This document shows positions 16,556-24,714 of a DNA stretch of 64,000 bases, in pieces. Made by a program: the position numbers and the translations under genes. The notes under the pieces were generated by a model. It did not search any database. It had not been told where the DNA came from and was given only the letters and a program-made list of their open reading frames with translations. The stretch is taken from contig NZ_FOPP01000001.1 in the NCBI RefSeq assembly GCF_900113525.1, positions 372,001-436,000 on the forward strand, read 5' to 3'. This DNA comes from Pedobacter insulae (GTDB lineage Bacteria > Bacteroidota > Bacteroidia > Sphingobacteriales > Sphingobacteriaceae). How positions within the stretch are numbered: the first letter of the stretch is position 1; every line of letters starts with the position of its first letter.

Positions 16556-18914
16556 CTACCTCCTCAAAGTAAGTGCATGTTCGATGCTGTTCTTCTCCTT
16601 TTATTTACTGGTATTGAGAAACTTTACTTTTTTTAAGATTAACCGATTTTATCTACTGTTTAGCCTATTACTCAGCTTTGTTATTCCTTCGCTGCAGTTT
16701 ACGATAGAAAGGGAAGTAGCCTCAAGCACACCAATAGAGGGTGCTTTAGTCGCCCCAGGCATGGATTTGAGCAAGGTCGCCTTAGAAACCCCGATAGTAG
16801 TGAGCACTGGCTCAGCACCATACGCACAAAGTGAGGTTGATTGGTATGCGCTATTACCTTACCTGTATGGTGGTATTGTTGCCGGCCTTTTACTCTTAAC
16901 TGGTTGGAGGGTTTATCAGCTGCTGAAACATACTGGTTCTGTGGTTAAAGAAATTAACGGACTGAAAGTGGTGACCAAACAGAGCGGTTTTACCAATTGC
17001 TCTTTCTTTAATTATGTTTTTGTTGATGAAAAGAGTTTAACCAAAGGGGAGCTTGTAGTTTTACTAGCCCATGAAGAGGTGCACGCAAGGCAGTACCATT
17101 CGGTAGATAAACTGCTGCTAATGGTAGTAAAAGCTGTGCTCTGGTTTAATCCGATTATGTACTTGTACGACAAAGCTTTGGAGCAAGCGCATGAATATGA
17201 GGCAGATGAGGCTACCTCGCAGCAAATTGGCACGGAGACATATGCTACGCTGTTATTAAATCTGGCGGTAGCTAAAAGCGCTAACCCATTAATCCACAAT
17301 TTCGTGAAAAGCCCTATTAAACAAAGAATTAAGATGTTATTTAACTCAAAATCAAAGAATATGAAAAAGTTAGCTTATTTGTTAGCGTTGCCGATTGGAC
17401 TGATCCTAATTTGGGGCTTTACAGTTGATGTTGTAAACGTATTTCCTAAAGGAAGTCAGGATAAAGATTTTACCTTGGTAATTGATGCCGGTCATGGGGG
17501 CAAGGATAAGGGGGCTGTTGTTGATGGCGTTTCTGAGAAGGAAATTGCTCTTTTAATGAGTAAAAAGTTAAAAGTATTGGCGGAAGAAAAAGGGATAAAA
17601 GTAATGATTACCCGGGCAAATGATTCTTATATGAGTTTGAAGGATCGCGCTAGCCTGGATGGAAGCTTTCTAATTTCTCTACATGTAAATTCCGCTATTA
17701 ATGGTAACACGGCAAATGGAGTTGAGATGTTTGTTTCCCCTTCATCAGATCGGTTGAAAGATATCAGGGCGATGAGCATGACCTTTCATTTGTACAAGAA
17801 CCTAAAAAGTATTAACGGAATCGCCATATCCAATAAGCCAAAACAAAAGAAATTGTACGTATTAGAGAATTCAAAAATGCCAGGTGTGACGCTTGAACTG
17901 GGTTATTTAACTAATAAGAATGATTTTCAATTTATCACCAATGAACAGAAGCAAAATGAATTAGCAAAAGCTATTATTGAGGGAGTTTTAAACTATCGGA
18001 AAAATAGCAAGAGTGACGAAGAAATTAAGGCTATGCAAAAGGAAGTAGACAGAATTTCGGCAGACTATGCAGCGTGGAAACGCTCCGATAAATATAAACT
18101 GAACCTCGCCAAAGCAGCTAAAATCAGACAAAAAACATTAACTGGTAAAATAGAATCTCTTCATTACTTTTCAGTAAGAAATATACTTGATGGTTTTATT
18201 TTAAATGTGGATGGGGAACGGTATCGTGTGTATTTAACCAAAGAGCAACTTAAGCACTTTAATTTAGCTGTTGGAGATCCAATTTCGGTAAAGGCAAGTG
18301 AAACAGCGGCATGGATAGATTCGGAATACCCGGTTATCCAACCAAAAGAAATCAAGAATGTCGACAAGATATCGTCAACTTCCCCGAAACCAATGCTCCA
18401 TTCTTCGTCTACTTTAACAGTTGATCAGCATACAAAACTCACGTATGTTAAAGATGGTGTAATGAGTATCTTCGACGGGGAATTAAAGGCTGAGGAAATT
18501 GAAATAGATACGGAAGGGGGGCTTGTGACGGCTAAAAATGCCCGGTTTAAGAAAGCAAATGGTAAGTTAACATCAGCGGCTCTCATGAAATTTAACACGA
18601 GAACGGGGGGATTTTCTGCAAATTATATGACTAAAGATAATTCAGCTGCTTTTGAGCTGATTTCTAAACTAAAATATGAAGCTTCTGACTCTGTTACTAT
18701 AAATCGGGTTATGGGCAGTGGAATTATTTTAAGCGGGAATATTAAATTAGCGATTGATAATTACACGATTAAGGGTAGAATTGTTTCAGTTAACGCAGGC
18801 TCTAATGTTTTAACAGCACATCTTGGTTCTTTAAAGAAAGGAAATGGACCTGAAATTAAATATGAGAAAATGGAATTTGATCTCTTAACGAAGGAGACAA
18901 AATATTCAAATTAA
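16542..18914 (+). CDS. BlaR1-like M56 metallopeptidase fused to N-acetylmuramoyl-L-alanine amidase
   Basis: A 790-residue membrane protein. Three transmembrane helices (about 5-25, 35-53, 104-124) precede a cytosolic M56 protease domain with zinc motif H177EEVH181 and a downstream EYEADEA glutamate. A fourth helix (about 276-300) leads to an exported Amidase_3 domain (about 308-490) that keeps all expected residues: H318 in DAGHGGKD, Glu in SEKEIAL, His in ISLHVNSA and Glu in TLELGYLTN. About 300 further residues follow: a helical/linker part and a beta-rich end with OstA/LptA-like strands (LTVDQHTKLTYVKDGV). The topology is that of BlaR1 with its penicillin-sensor domain replaced by an amidase. 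It may sense or trim peptidoglycan and signal to the co-encoded BlaI-type repressor. Domain boundaries are approximate. Confidence 0.92.
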   Translation: MELFSYLLKVSACSMLFFSFYLLVLRNFTFFKINRFYLLFSLLLSFVIPSLQFTIEREVASSTPIEGALVAPGMDLSKVALETPIVVSTGSAPYAQSEVDWYALLPYLYGGIVAGLLLLTGWRVYQLLKHTGSVVKEINGLKVVTKQSGFTNCSFFNYVFVDEKSLTKGELVVLLAHEEVHARQYHSVDKLLLMVVKAVLWFNPIMYLYDKALEQAHEYEADEATSQQIGTETYATLLLNLAVAKSANPLIHNFVKSPIKQRIKMLFNSKSKNMKKLAYLLALPIGLILIWGFTVDVVNVFPKGSQDKDFTLVIDAGHGGKDKGAVVDGVSEKEIALLMSKKLKVLAEEKGIKVMITRANDSYMSLKDRASLDGSFLISLHVNSAINGNTANGVEMFVSPSSDRLKDIRAMSMTFHLYKNLKSINGIAISNKPKQKKLYVLENSKMPGVTLELGYLTNKNDFQFITNEQKQNELAKAIIEGVLNYRKNSKSDEEIKAMQKEVDRISADYAAWKRSDKYKLNLAKAAKIRQKTLTGKIESLHYFSVRNILDGFILNVDGERYRVYLTKEQLKHFNLAVGDPISVKASETAAWIDSEYPVIQPKEIKNVDKISSTSPKPMLHSSSTLTVDQHTKLTYVKDGVMSIFDGELKAEEIEIDTEGGLVTAKNARFKKANGKLTSAALMKFNTRTGGFSANYMTKDNSAAFELISKLKYEASDSVTINRVMGSGIILSGNIKLAIDNYTIKGRIVSVNAGSNVLTAHLGSLKKGNGPEIKYEKMEFDLLTKETKYSN

Positions 18915-18930
18915 CGGAGATATCAGCCCT

Positions 18931-19001
18931 CCGACTTCGTAAGTCGGCTCAAAATGGTCGACTTACGAAGTCGGACGATTCAACCCCGACTTGCGAAGTC
19001 G
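18931..19001. repeat. REP-like hairpin triplet, copy 2
   Basis: CCGACTTCGTAAGTCGG (18931-18947), CGACTTACGAAGTCGG (18959-18974) and a slightly degenerate CCGACTTGCGAAGTCG (18986-19001), with the spacer GACGATTCAACC also shared with the copy at 15982-16053. It lies between the M56-amidase stop and the convergent acylase gene. Confidence 0.88.
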
Positions 19002-19018
19002 AAAAAAGTCGAAAATTT

Positions 19019-21193
19019 TTATAAACCCGGCTGATAGGTTCTTTCTGCATTTTTAAGGACATCTTCCTTGTAAAACAACACCTCCTTAAATTGCCCTTTG
19101 CTATACATTAATGCTTGATCGTTAAAATGTTTCGATGTTGGGTCGCCACTATTGCCTCCAGCTAAAATAGATTTCGCCTTTATCTTGCTTCCAAATTCAA
19201 CTACGCAAACAAAACTATTTCCACTGGTTCCGTAACGTTTATTGGTTTTGAAAAAGCCACTTCTATAAGAGGGCAGTTGGCCCCACATTGCTGATCCAAA
19301 GCCAACGGGTATGCTTGGCAATGCATCATCATACTTTTCGTTTATGGCACCAGTTAATCGTTGGAAGCGATTTACTTCGCCCCATGGCATATCCCATTTT
19401 CCGTAACGCTTGGTTAAATTTGTGACTACAGCCTTTAAAGGATCTAATAACTCGTTGGGCCTGGCCTTCGCCGCAAACTCGATGGTATTTTGAACTTGAT
19501 CTTTTTCGCCCTGATCGATATAAACGCGTTGTATATTTGGAATTAATAATTGTGCCCAATCGAACGCCAGGGTTGACGCGATAGAATTTTCATTACAACG
19601 ATAATCCCATGCCTTGAGCACTGCGAGAGGCTCTTTTAGTTCGGTTAACAAGGGATCGCTCTGTGGCAATTGTTCATAGGCATTTACCAAAGCGGGCACT
19701 AGCACTGCAAAAGCAGACAGATAAGTATCGTAACCAGTAGCAATTACCTTGTCGATGTTGTATTTGGTTGGCTGATTTAATAACCTCACCGCATTTACAC
19801 CCCTAAAATTTTCTCCGTCTGGAGCCATGTAGGGAGGATAATTTTCTTTTTTGGGGCTGTTTGCTCCTGCTACTGAAAAAGGGGTAGAATTACAGTTCTG
19901 CAACCATCCGTTTACCGGGTTATAGATATGGACACTTTCTTTAACAGGGTGCAATCCTTTCCAGGCTGTTGCAGAAGTGCTGCCATCAACCACGTTGCCC
20001 CAGTTAAATTTTGGATCTCTGATTGGAATGAAGTTGCCGTGCCAGTAGGCGATATTTCCTTTTGCATCGGCATACACAGTGTTGTTAGAGGCATTGGCTT
20101 TTAAGTCCATCGCTTTTTGGTAGTCTTCAAAGCTTTTGGCTTTTGTTCTTACCCAACTTTGGATCAAACTTGCCGTGTTTCTGTTCTTTGATTTTAAGCT
20201 GATCCATTTTCCATCTCGAATAGCCATAATGGGACCGTTTTTGGTGAAATAGGTGTTGAATTGCTTGGTTTTAATGCTTTTGCCGTCGAGGTATTTGATG
20301 CTGACCTTTTTTTGTCCGACAGGGAGGAGTTTCTTATCATACTCATAGAAGAGGCCTTTTGCAGTTTTACTCACTTTCTCAGCATACATATCGGCAATGT
20401 CGACGTTATTGGAGGTGTGCATCCAGCCGCAAAACTCATTAAAGCCCTGGTAAATGAAGAATTGTCCCCAGGTAACGGCGCCGTAGGCATTTAGGCCCTG
20501 CTCGCTTTGCATTTGTACTTCGGGCCTGAAATAGAAAGTTGTGTGTGGGTTGATGTATAAAATTGCGTTGCCCGATTCGGTAATGGAGGGGGCGAATGCA
20601 AAACCATTGGAACCGCTCTGTTGATCTTTAATAACCTTTCGATAGGCCGTGGGAGTATAATCGCCGCTATAAAACTTCTTTAATTCGCCGATGGTGAGGT
20701 TTGCTGTATTGATGGCGCCGATGCTTCCGTCGGTCCACAATAGCGGATACCAAGGTTTAAAGCGTTTAAGCAAAGCTGGTTTAACTGCTGGATGCGTGTG
20801 GAGATAGAAATTAATGGCTGCAGCTTGTGCATTTAATAAACTTTTTAACCAAGGTTGTGCTTTCTGATAGTCGGCAATGGCCGCGGTGCTGTCGATTAAT
20901 AATCGGATTTGAAGGTCGTTGAAGATATCTTTCTCGCCGTTTATCTCTGATAATCGCCCTAGTTTTTCGATATAGTTAAGTTCTATGCGTTTGAAATCAT
21001 CTTCGCATTGCGCATATAATAAACCGAACACAGCGTCGGCATCTGTTTTACCATACACATGGGGGATGCCCCAATTATCGCGGATAATGGTGACCTGTTT
21101 AGCTTGCTTTTGATAGGAAGCTATTTCTGTTGCGCTAAAGTTTTGTGCAAATAGGGAGAGCGGGAGGAAAAGGAATAACAGGAATGATTTCAT
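19019..21193 (-). CDS. Penicillin acylase family N-terminal-nucleophile hydrolase
   Basis: A 724-residue secreted precursor: signal peptide with core FLLFLFLPLSLF, cleaved near FAQN. The alpha-chain signature is VTIIRDNWGIPHVYGKTDADAVFGLLYAQ; the autocleavage site with the nucleophile is QQSGSNGFAF, where Ser195 follows Gly194 and would become the beta-chain N terminus. The beta-chain motif GWMHTSNNVDIADMY and the late GGNSGDPTSKHFNDQ are typical. Family members cleave amides such as penicillins, acyl-homoserine lactones or other acylated compounds in the periplasm; the substrate cannot be told from sequence. It starts 7 bp after the small membrane protein gene and probably shares its transcript. 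Confidence 0.95.
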   Translation of the reverse strand: MKSFLLFLFLPLSLFAQNFSATEIASYQKQAKQVTIIRDNWGIPHVYGKTDADAVFGLLYAQCEDDFKRIELNYIEKLGRLSEINGEKDIFNDLQIRLLIDSTAAIADYQKAQPWLKSLLNAQAAAINFYLHTHPAVKPALLKRFKPWYPLLWTDGSIGAINTANLTIGELKKFYSGDYTPTAYRKVIKDQQSGSNGFAFAPSITESGNAILYINPHTTFYFRPEVQMQSEQGLNAYGAVTWGQFFIYQGFNEFCGWMHTSNNVDIADMYAEKVSKTAKGLFYEYDKKLLPVGQKKVSIKYLDGKSIKTKQFNTYFTKNGPIMAIRDGKWISLKSKNRNTASLIQSWVRTKAKSFEDYQKAMDLKANASNNTVYADAKGNIAYWHGNFIPIRDPKFNWGNVVDGSTSATAWKGLHPVKESVHIYNPVNGWLQNCNSTPFSVAGANSPKKENYPPYMAPDGENFRGVNAVRLLNQPTKYNIDKVIATGYDTYLSAFAVLVPALVNAYEQLPQSDPLLTELKEPLAVLKAWDYRCNENSIASTLAFDWAQLLIPNIQRVYIDQGEKDQVQNTIEFAAKARPNELLDPLKAVVTNLTKRYGKWDMPWGEVNRFQRLTGAINEKYDDALPSIPVGFGSAMWGQLPSYRSGFFKTNKRYGTSGNSFVCVVEFGSKIKAKSILAGGNSGDPTSKHFNDQALMYSKGQFKEVLFYKEDVLKNAERTYQPGL

Positions 21194-21200
21194 AGCGTGC

Positions 21201-21689
21201 TTAATTTCTCATCGTTGCAAATATTACTGCACCGATGATTATTAAAATATATACTCCAATAAATACAATTGTGCTAATACCCCAGAGCTTAAACAATGAT
21301 TTTAACTTTTCTAAAGCATTGGTAATACCAATATTATCTCTGAGTACGATGGCTGAGCTGATTTTACTGCCAAACTGAAAAATGTACAGCGAAGAAAAGA
21401 AATAAAATATATCAATTAAAACATAAAATGCGATAATAAAACCCCTCATGCCTGCAACCATATGTGTGCCGGGGTTGTTGTAGGGGTCCATTTGGGTCAT
21501 TCCTGAAAGGATAGCTCCCATTGCCAAGGAAACAATTATAAACAATCCGCAAAAGATAAATCCCATAATGCCTAAAAACTTTGCCCATTTGGCAGCGGTA
21601 AATAGGTAGTATTGTGCCTGTTCATTTAATGCAATGTTTTCGAAAGCTTCAGGGGCTTGGGTAGGTTCGTTAATTTCAATATTTTCCAT
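21201..21689 (-). CDS. Small multi-pass membrane protein (DUF5362-like)
   Basis: A 162-residue integral membrane protein. A hydrophilic N terminus of about 35 residues precedes hydrophobic segments near WAKFLGIMGFIFCGLFIIV, FIIAFYVLIDIFYFFSSLY and STIVFIGVYILIIIGAVIF. The arrangement and the AKWAKFLGI segment resemble the DUF5362 family as remembered, which has no known function. The gene ends 7 bp before the acylase gene on the same strand. The start is the first ATG; the upstream 58 bp separate it from the barrel protein gene. Confidence 0.75.
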   Translation of the reverse strand: MENIEINEPTQAPEAFENIALNEQAQYYLFTAAKWAKFLGIMGFIFCGLFIIVSLAMGAILSGMTQMDPYNNPGTHMVAGMRGFIIAFYVLIDIFYFFSSLYIFQFGSKISSAIVLRDNIGITNALEKLKSLFKLWGISTIVFIGVYILIIIGAVIFATMRN

Positions 21690-21747
21690 ACAGTATTTAG
21701 TTTAAACAAATATGTGTAAATAAAATGGAAATATATTGTTGTGGAAG

Positions 21748-22878
21748 TTAAAATGCTTCGGCTAGGCTAATATAAAATCCCTTCTGGCGGTCTTCGTTTG
21801 CATTCTTTTCTCCGATACCGTAATCTAAGCGTATGCTTAATCCTTTTGCAGGGTCGAAAAAGTACCGTCCGCCGATGCCGTAATTAGGTTTTAATGCGTT
21901 TAAAGTGAAGTTGCCGTTTGAAAATACTTTTCCGGTACCACCAAAAGCCACCAGGCCAAAACGATTGCTAAAACGATAGCGGAGTTCGGCTTGTGAGGCT
22001 ATTAAATTCTCGTCACGATAGCGGCCGGTATAATAACCGCGCATTATTTCGTCGTTACCGAGTTGGGGCAGCAAATAAAATGGGGTATTTTGGCCTTGTA
22101 TGGTATAGTATATCGCTTGTACACCAAAGACTAATTGAGGGGCAACAGGCCAGAAATTCCGGATATTTGCTTTGATAAGGCTTCCGCTAAAGTTGTTTCC
22201 GCCAAAAAAGCTTGGAGCATATTGATAGGTTAGTCTGCCAAAGAAACCTTTCGTAGGATAATTGTTGGAGTTTCGGGTATCATAGCTTTGAGAAATGCCC
22301 AGATAAAATACATTACCGCCGTCTCGATCATTTAACGAAGGCGAAGTTTGGTAGAGACCACCAGCGATTTTGTCCTTAAATTGATAACTTTCGAAACCTA
22401 ATGATATACCTGTATAGGCTGATTTGATAAAGGTTTTTTCAGCATCGAATGCAATTTTAACCAGCTGTTGAATCAAACGGTCTTCATTGATTTGCGCAGT
22501 ATTATTTCCTATGCCGTAAAAGTTGAAAGGAATTTTTTTAAATCTTATTTCCCCAATTAGGTGATAGCGGTTTTTTCTGGTCCAAGCGTCGCCTTTTAAG
22601 GCTAGGTTATATGTTTTTTTTGTGGAATAAGTGGCTGTTCCAGAGAAGTTTGAACTACGGTTGAGGGTGTCTTTTCGATCTACATAAAAGGAGTAGAGTG
22701 AGCCTAAGCCAAATTCAAAGCCAATTTCTTGCGAATAGCCTAATGCCGGGATTGGCATAAAACTAGCTTTACGGGTGGTATCCTTTTCGTTTGATAGCAA
22801 TTTTTGGATCAACTTTTTCTGGGCAGAAACGGGGTTGCTGACTAGGAAAAATATAATTAGCAGGGGCAGTTTTCTCAT
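21748..22878 (-). CDS. BamA/TamA-type outer-membrane barrel (surface antigen) protein
   Basis: A 376-residue outer-membrane protein. A signal peptide (LPLLIIFFLVSNPVSAQ) is followed by a bacterial surface antigen barrel: a long series of amphipathic strands, the typical FFGRLTYQYAPSFFG and NEIMRGYYTGRYRDENLIASQAELRYRF (the RGY and late barrel motifs) and a C-terminal Phe (SLAEAF). No POTRA repeats are visible before the barrel, so this is a short, POTRA-less member, not the essential BamA. Its cargo or function is unknown. It is transcribed toward the DUF5362-like and acylase genes. Confidence 0.88.
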   Translation of the reverse strand: MRKLPLLIIFFLVSNPVSAQKKLIQKLLSNEKDTTRKASFMPIPALGYSQEIGFEFGLGSLYSFYVDRKDTLNRSSNFSGTATYSTKKTYNLALKGDAWTRKNRYHLIGEIRFKKIPFNFYGIGNNTAQINEDRLIQQLVKIAFDAEKTFIKSAYTGISLGFESYQFKDKIAGGLYQTSPSLNDRDGGNVFYLGISQSYDTRNSNNYPTKGFFGRLTYQYAPSFFGGNNFSGSLIKANIRNFWPVAPQLVFGVQAIYYTIQGQNTPFYLLPQLGNDEIMRGYYTGRYRDENLIASQAELRYRFSNRFGLVAFGGTGKVFSNGNFTLNALKPNYGIGGRYFFDPAKGLSIRLDYGIGEKNANEDRQKGFYISLAEAF

Positions 22879-22915
22879 TGATACAAAGTAAGGGAAAAAG
22901 CGTTAGAATTTAACT

Positions 22916-23231
22916 TTATTCCCAATCTGGCTTAAAACCAATTTTTTTCGATTGGTTAGCTATGGCAAGTGATTTATTTTGCAATTCATCAAGGTATTGA
23001 AAGATGATGTCTATGTTTTTGTTTTGTGAAACATGTTTTTTGTCGTGGAGTTGAAGCTTATCCCTAATCTGGGCTATTTCCAATCGGATTGATAATTGAT
23101 CAGTTAACAAATGACGCATTTTCACAAAAATCCTAATGATTTGAATATTAACCTTCTCTTATTATATAAATCTGGTTCATGATGATTTCATCAGGAAGAT
23201 ATAATTGATCTACTAAATTTGGGATTTTCAT
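22916..23231 (-). pseudogene. ORF6N domain gene with internal deletion (remnant)
   Basis: Reading from the ATG at 23231 gives MKIPNLVDQLYLPDEI + IMNQIYIIREG and then a stop: the start of ORF6N-domain proteins (LIPDEIIMNKIYxIRG). Immediately after, in another frame, the sequence reads EKVNIQIIRIFVKMRHLLTD and continues through RLEIAQIRDKLQLHDKK to the C-terminal KKIGFKPDWE, the end of the same family. Roughly the central 100 residues, including most of the ORF6N DNA-binding domain, are missing. The C-terminal 69 residues remain open but lack any domain start. ORF6N proteins are usually carried on mobile elements or in accessory regions. The match is from recognition of family motifs, not a search. 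Confidence 0.75.
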
Positions 23232-23348
23232 ATATCGTTTTGGTTACGCACACAATTTATTATTAAATAGCTTTAGCAGCCAAGTTATTTAGGTTGAATT
23301 AATATCAACTTAAATAATTTTGATATTTGAATTCTTGCTTAATGAGGC

Positions 23349-23387
23349 ATTCAACGTGGTATCACAAATTGTGATACCACGCTGAAT
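23349..23387. promoter_or_regulatory. 39-bp near-perfect palindrome upstream of DHS-like gene
   Basis: CGTGGTATCACAA, centre A, TTGTGATACCACG (23355-23381), extended on both sides by ATTCA / TGAAT after one mismatched pair. It lies 40 bp before the -7 element of the deoxyhypusine synthase-like gene. No T-run follows on either strand, so an operator or an activator site is more likely than a terminator. Confidence 0.6.
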
Positions 23388-23426
23388 GCATTGAATCGAT
23401 GATTTTAAGTTTTAAGAGGTAATCGT

Positions 23427-23434
23427 TACTTTTG
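23427..23434 (+). promoter_or_regulatory. -7 promoter element TACTTTTG
   Basis: TACTTTTG is a full match to the TAnnTTTG consensus, 20 bp before the first ATG of the deoxyhypusine synthase-like gene. The -33 region (TTTTAAG) is a weak match. Confidence 0.6.
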
Positions 23435-23454
23435 CACCCGAACAAAAAAATATA

Positions 23455-24438
23455 ATGATGAGCACGAATAGAGGACCGATATCGAAATTTATGGAGACTA
23501 ATTATCTTCATTTTAATGCTGCTGCCATGATGGATGCTGCGAAAGGTTATGAAACCCATTTAGATGAGGGCGGTAAAATGATGATTACACTTGCTGGAGC
23601 GATGAGTACAGCAGAACTTGGCATTTCTTTAGCAGAAATGATTAGACAAGATAAAGTAGCCATTATTTCATGTACCGGAGCCAACCTTGAAGAAGATATT
23701 ATGAATCTGGTAGCGCACTCACATTATAAAAGGGTGCCGAATTACCGGGATTTGAGTCCGCAGGACGAGTGGGATTTGCTAGAAAATCACTATAACCGCG
23801 TTACAGATACTTGTATTCCGGAAGAAGAGGCTTTTCGTCGCTTACAAAAACATATCCACAAGATCTGGAAAGATGCGGATGATGCTGGCGAACGTTATTT
23901 TCCGCATGAGTTTATGTATAAGATGTTGCTAAGTGGCGATTTGGAACAATACTATGAGATCGATCCAAAGAATTCATGGATGTTAGCGGCAGCTGAAAAG
24001 AACTTACCAATTGTGGTTCCAGGATGGGAAGACTCTACTATGGGTAATATTTTTGCTTCTTATGTAATGAAAAAGGAGTTAAATGCAACTACTATGAAAA
24101 GTGGAATTGAGTATATGGGCTGGTTGGCCGACTGGTATATTGCAAATTCAGCTGGTAAAGGCATAGGTTTTTTCCAAATAGGCGGTGGTATTGCGGGCGA
24201 TTTCCCGATTTGCGTAGTACCGATGCTTTATCAAGATATGGAAATGGAAAATATTCCTTTCTGGAGCTATTTCTGTCAGATTTCTGATTCGACCACCTCT
24301 TATGGTTCGTATTCTGGTGCCGTGCCGAATGAGAAGATTACTTGGGGTAAATTAGATATTCATACACCAAAGTTCATCGTAGAGTCGGATGCGACAATTG
24401 TTGCGCCACTGATTTTTGCCTGGATATTGAAAATGTAG
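23455..24438 (+). CDS. Deoxyhypusine synthase-like protein
   Basis: A 327-residue member of the deoxyhypusine synthase family, NAD-dependent enzymes that transfer the aminobutyl group of spermidine. Seen are MITLAGAMSTAELGISLAEMIR, the nucleotide-binding ISCTGANLEEDIMNLVAH, VVPGWEDSTMGNIFA, and NEKITWGKL, which contains the conserved catalytic lysine (K299, counted from the first ATG). Bacteria have no eIF5A, the archaeal/eukaryotic substrate, so a bacterial homologue probably acts on a small amine, as homospermidine synthases do, or on another protein. The first ATG at 23455 and a second at 23458 are equally possible. It is monocistronic, with its own promoter and a large upstream palindrome. 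Confidence 0.93.
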   Translation: MMSTNRGPISKFMETNYLHFNAAAMMDAAKGYETHLDEGGKMMITLAGAMSTAELGISLAEMIRQDKVAIISCTGANLEEDIMNLVAHSHYKRVPNYRDLSPQDEWDLLENHYNRVTDTCIPEEEAFRRLQKHIHKIWKDADDAGERYFPHEFMYKMLLSGDLEQYYEIDPKNSWMLAAAEKNLPIVVPGWEDSTMGNIFASYVMKKELNATTMKSGIEYMGWLADWYIANSAGKGIGFFQIGGGIAGDFPICVVPMLYQDMEMENIPFWSYFCQISDSTTSYGSYSGAVPNEKITWGKLDIHTPKFIVESDATIVAPLIFAWILKM

Positions 24439-24625
24439 TAGGCATTCACAATATTCATTTATTTGGAAGCTCAAAATTTTTTTTGATAAGCAACTTGGTT
24501 CGGCGACAACTTTTTTATAAAAACCGTCGATTTCTTAGGTAAAAAGCAAGGAAAACCAACAATTTAGAATGATTATAAATTGTATTTCTCTGTCATTAAT
24601 ATGTCATTGGTATCTTAATAAATTC

Positions 24626-24633
24626 TACTTTTG
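24626..24633 (+). promoter_or_regulatory. -7 element of the alternative complex III operon
   Basis: TACTTTTG matches the consensus and lies 81 bp before actA. A possible -33 TTGG is at 24607-24610. The resulting leader of about 75 bases contains GGTGGAGGCCGGTACT but no recognised riboswitch. Confidence 0.6.
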
Positions 24634-24714
24634 TTCAAATCTTTCTGAGCGGTGGAGGCCGGTACTTCAGTTAGCTTTAAATTTTATTTCAAAATATAGC
24701 ATAAAACACTCATT

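Noticed and set aside
16556..18914. M56-amidase as two genes joined by a frameshift error
   Set aside because: The frame is continuous, the linking segment is a proper fourth membrane helix, and no start codon context suggests a separate amidase gene.
24634..24714. Riboswitch in the actA leader
   Set aside because: The leader is about 80 bases with no recognised aptamer pattern.
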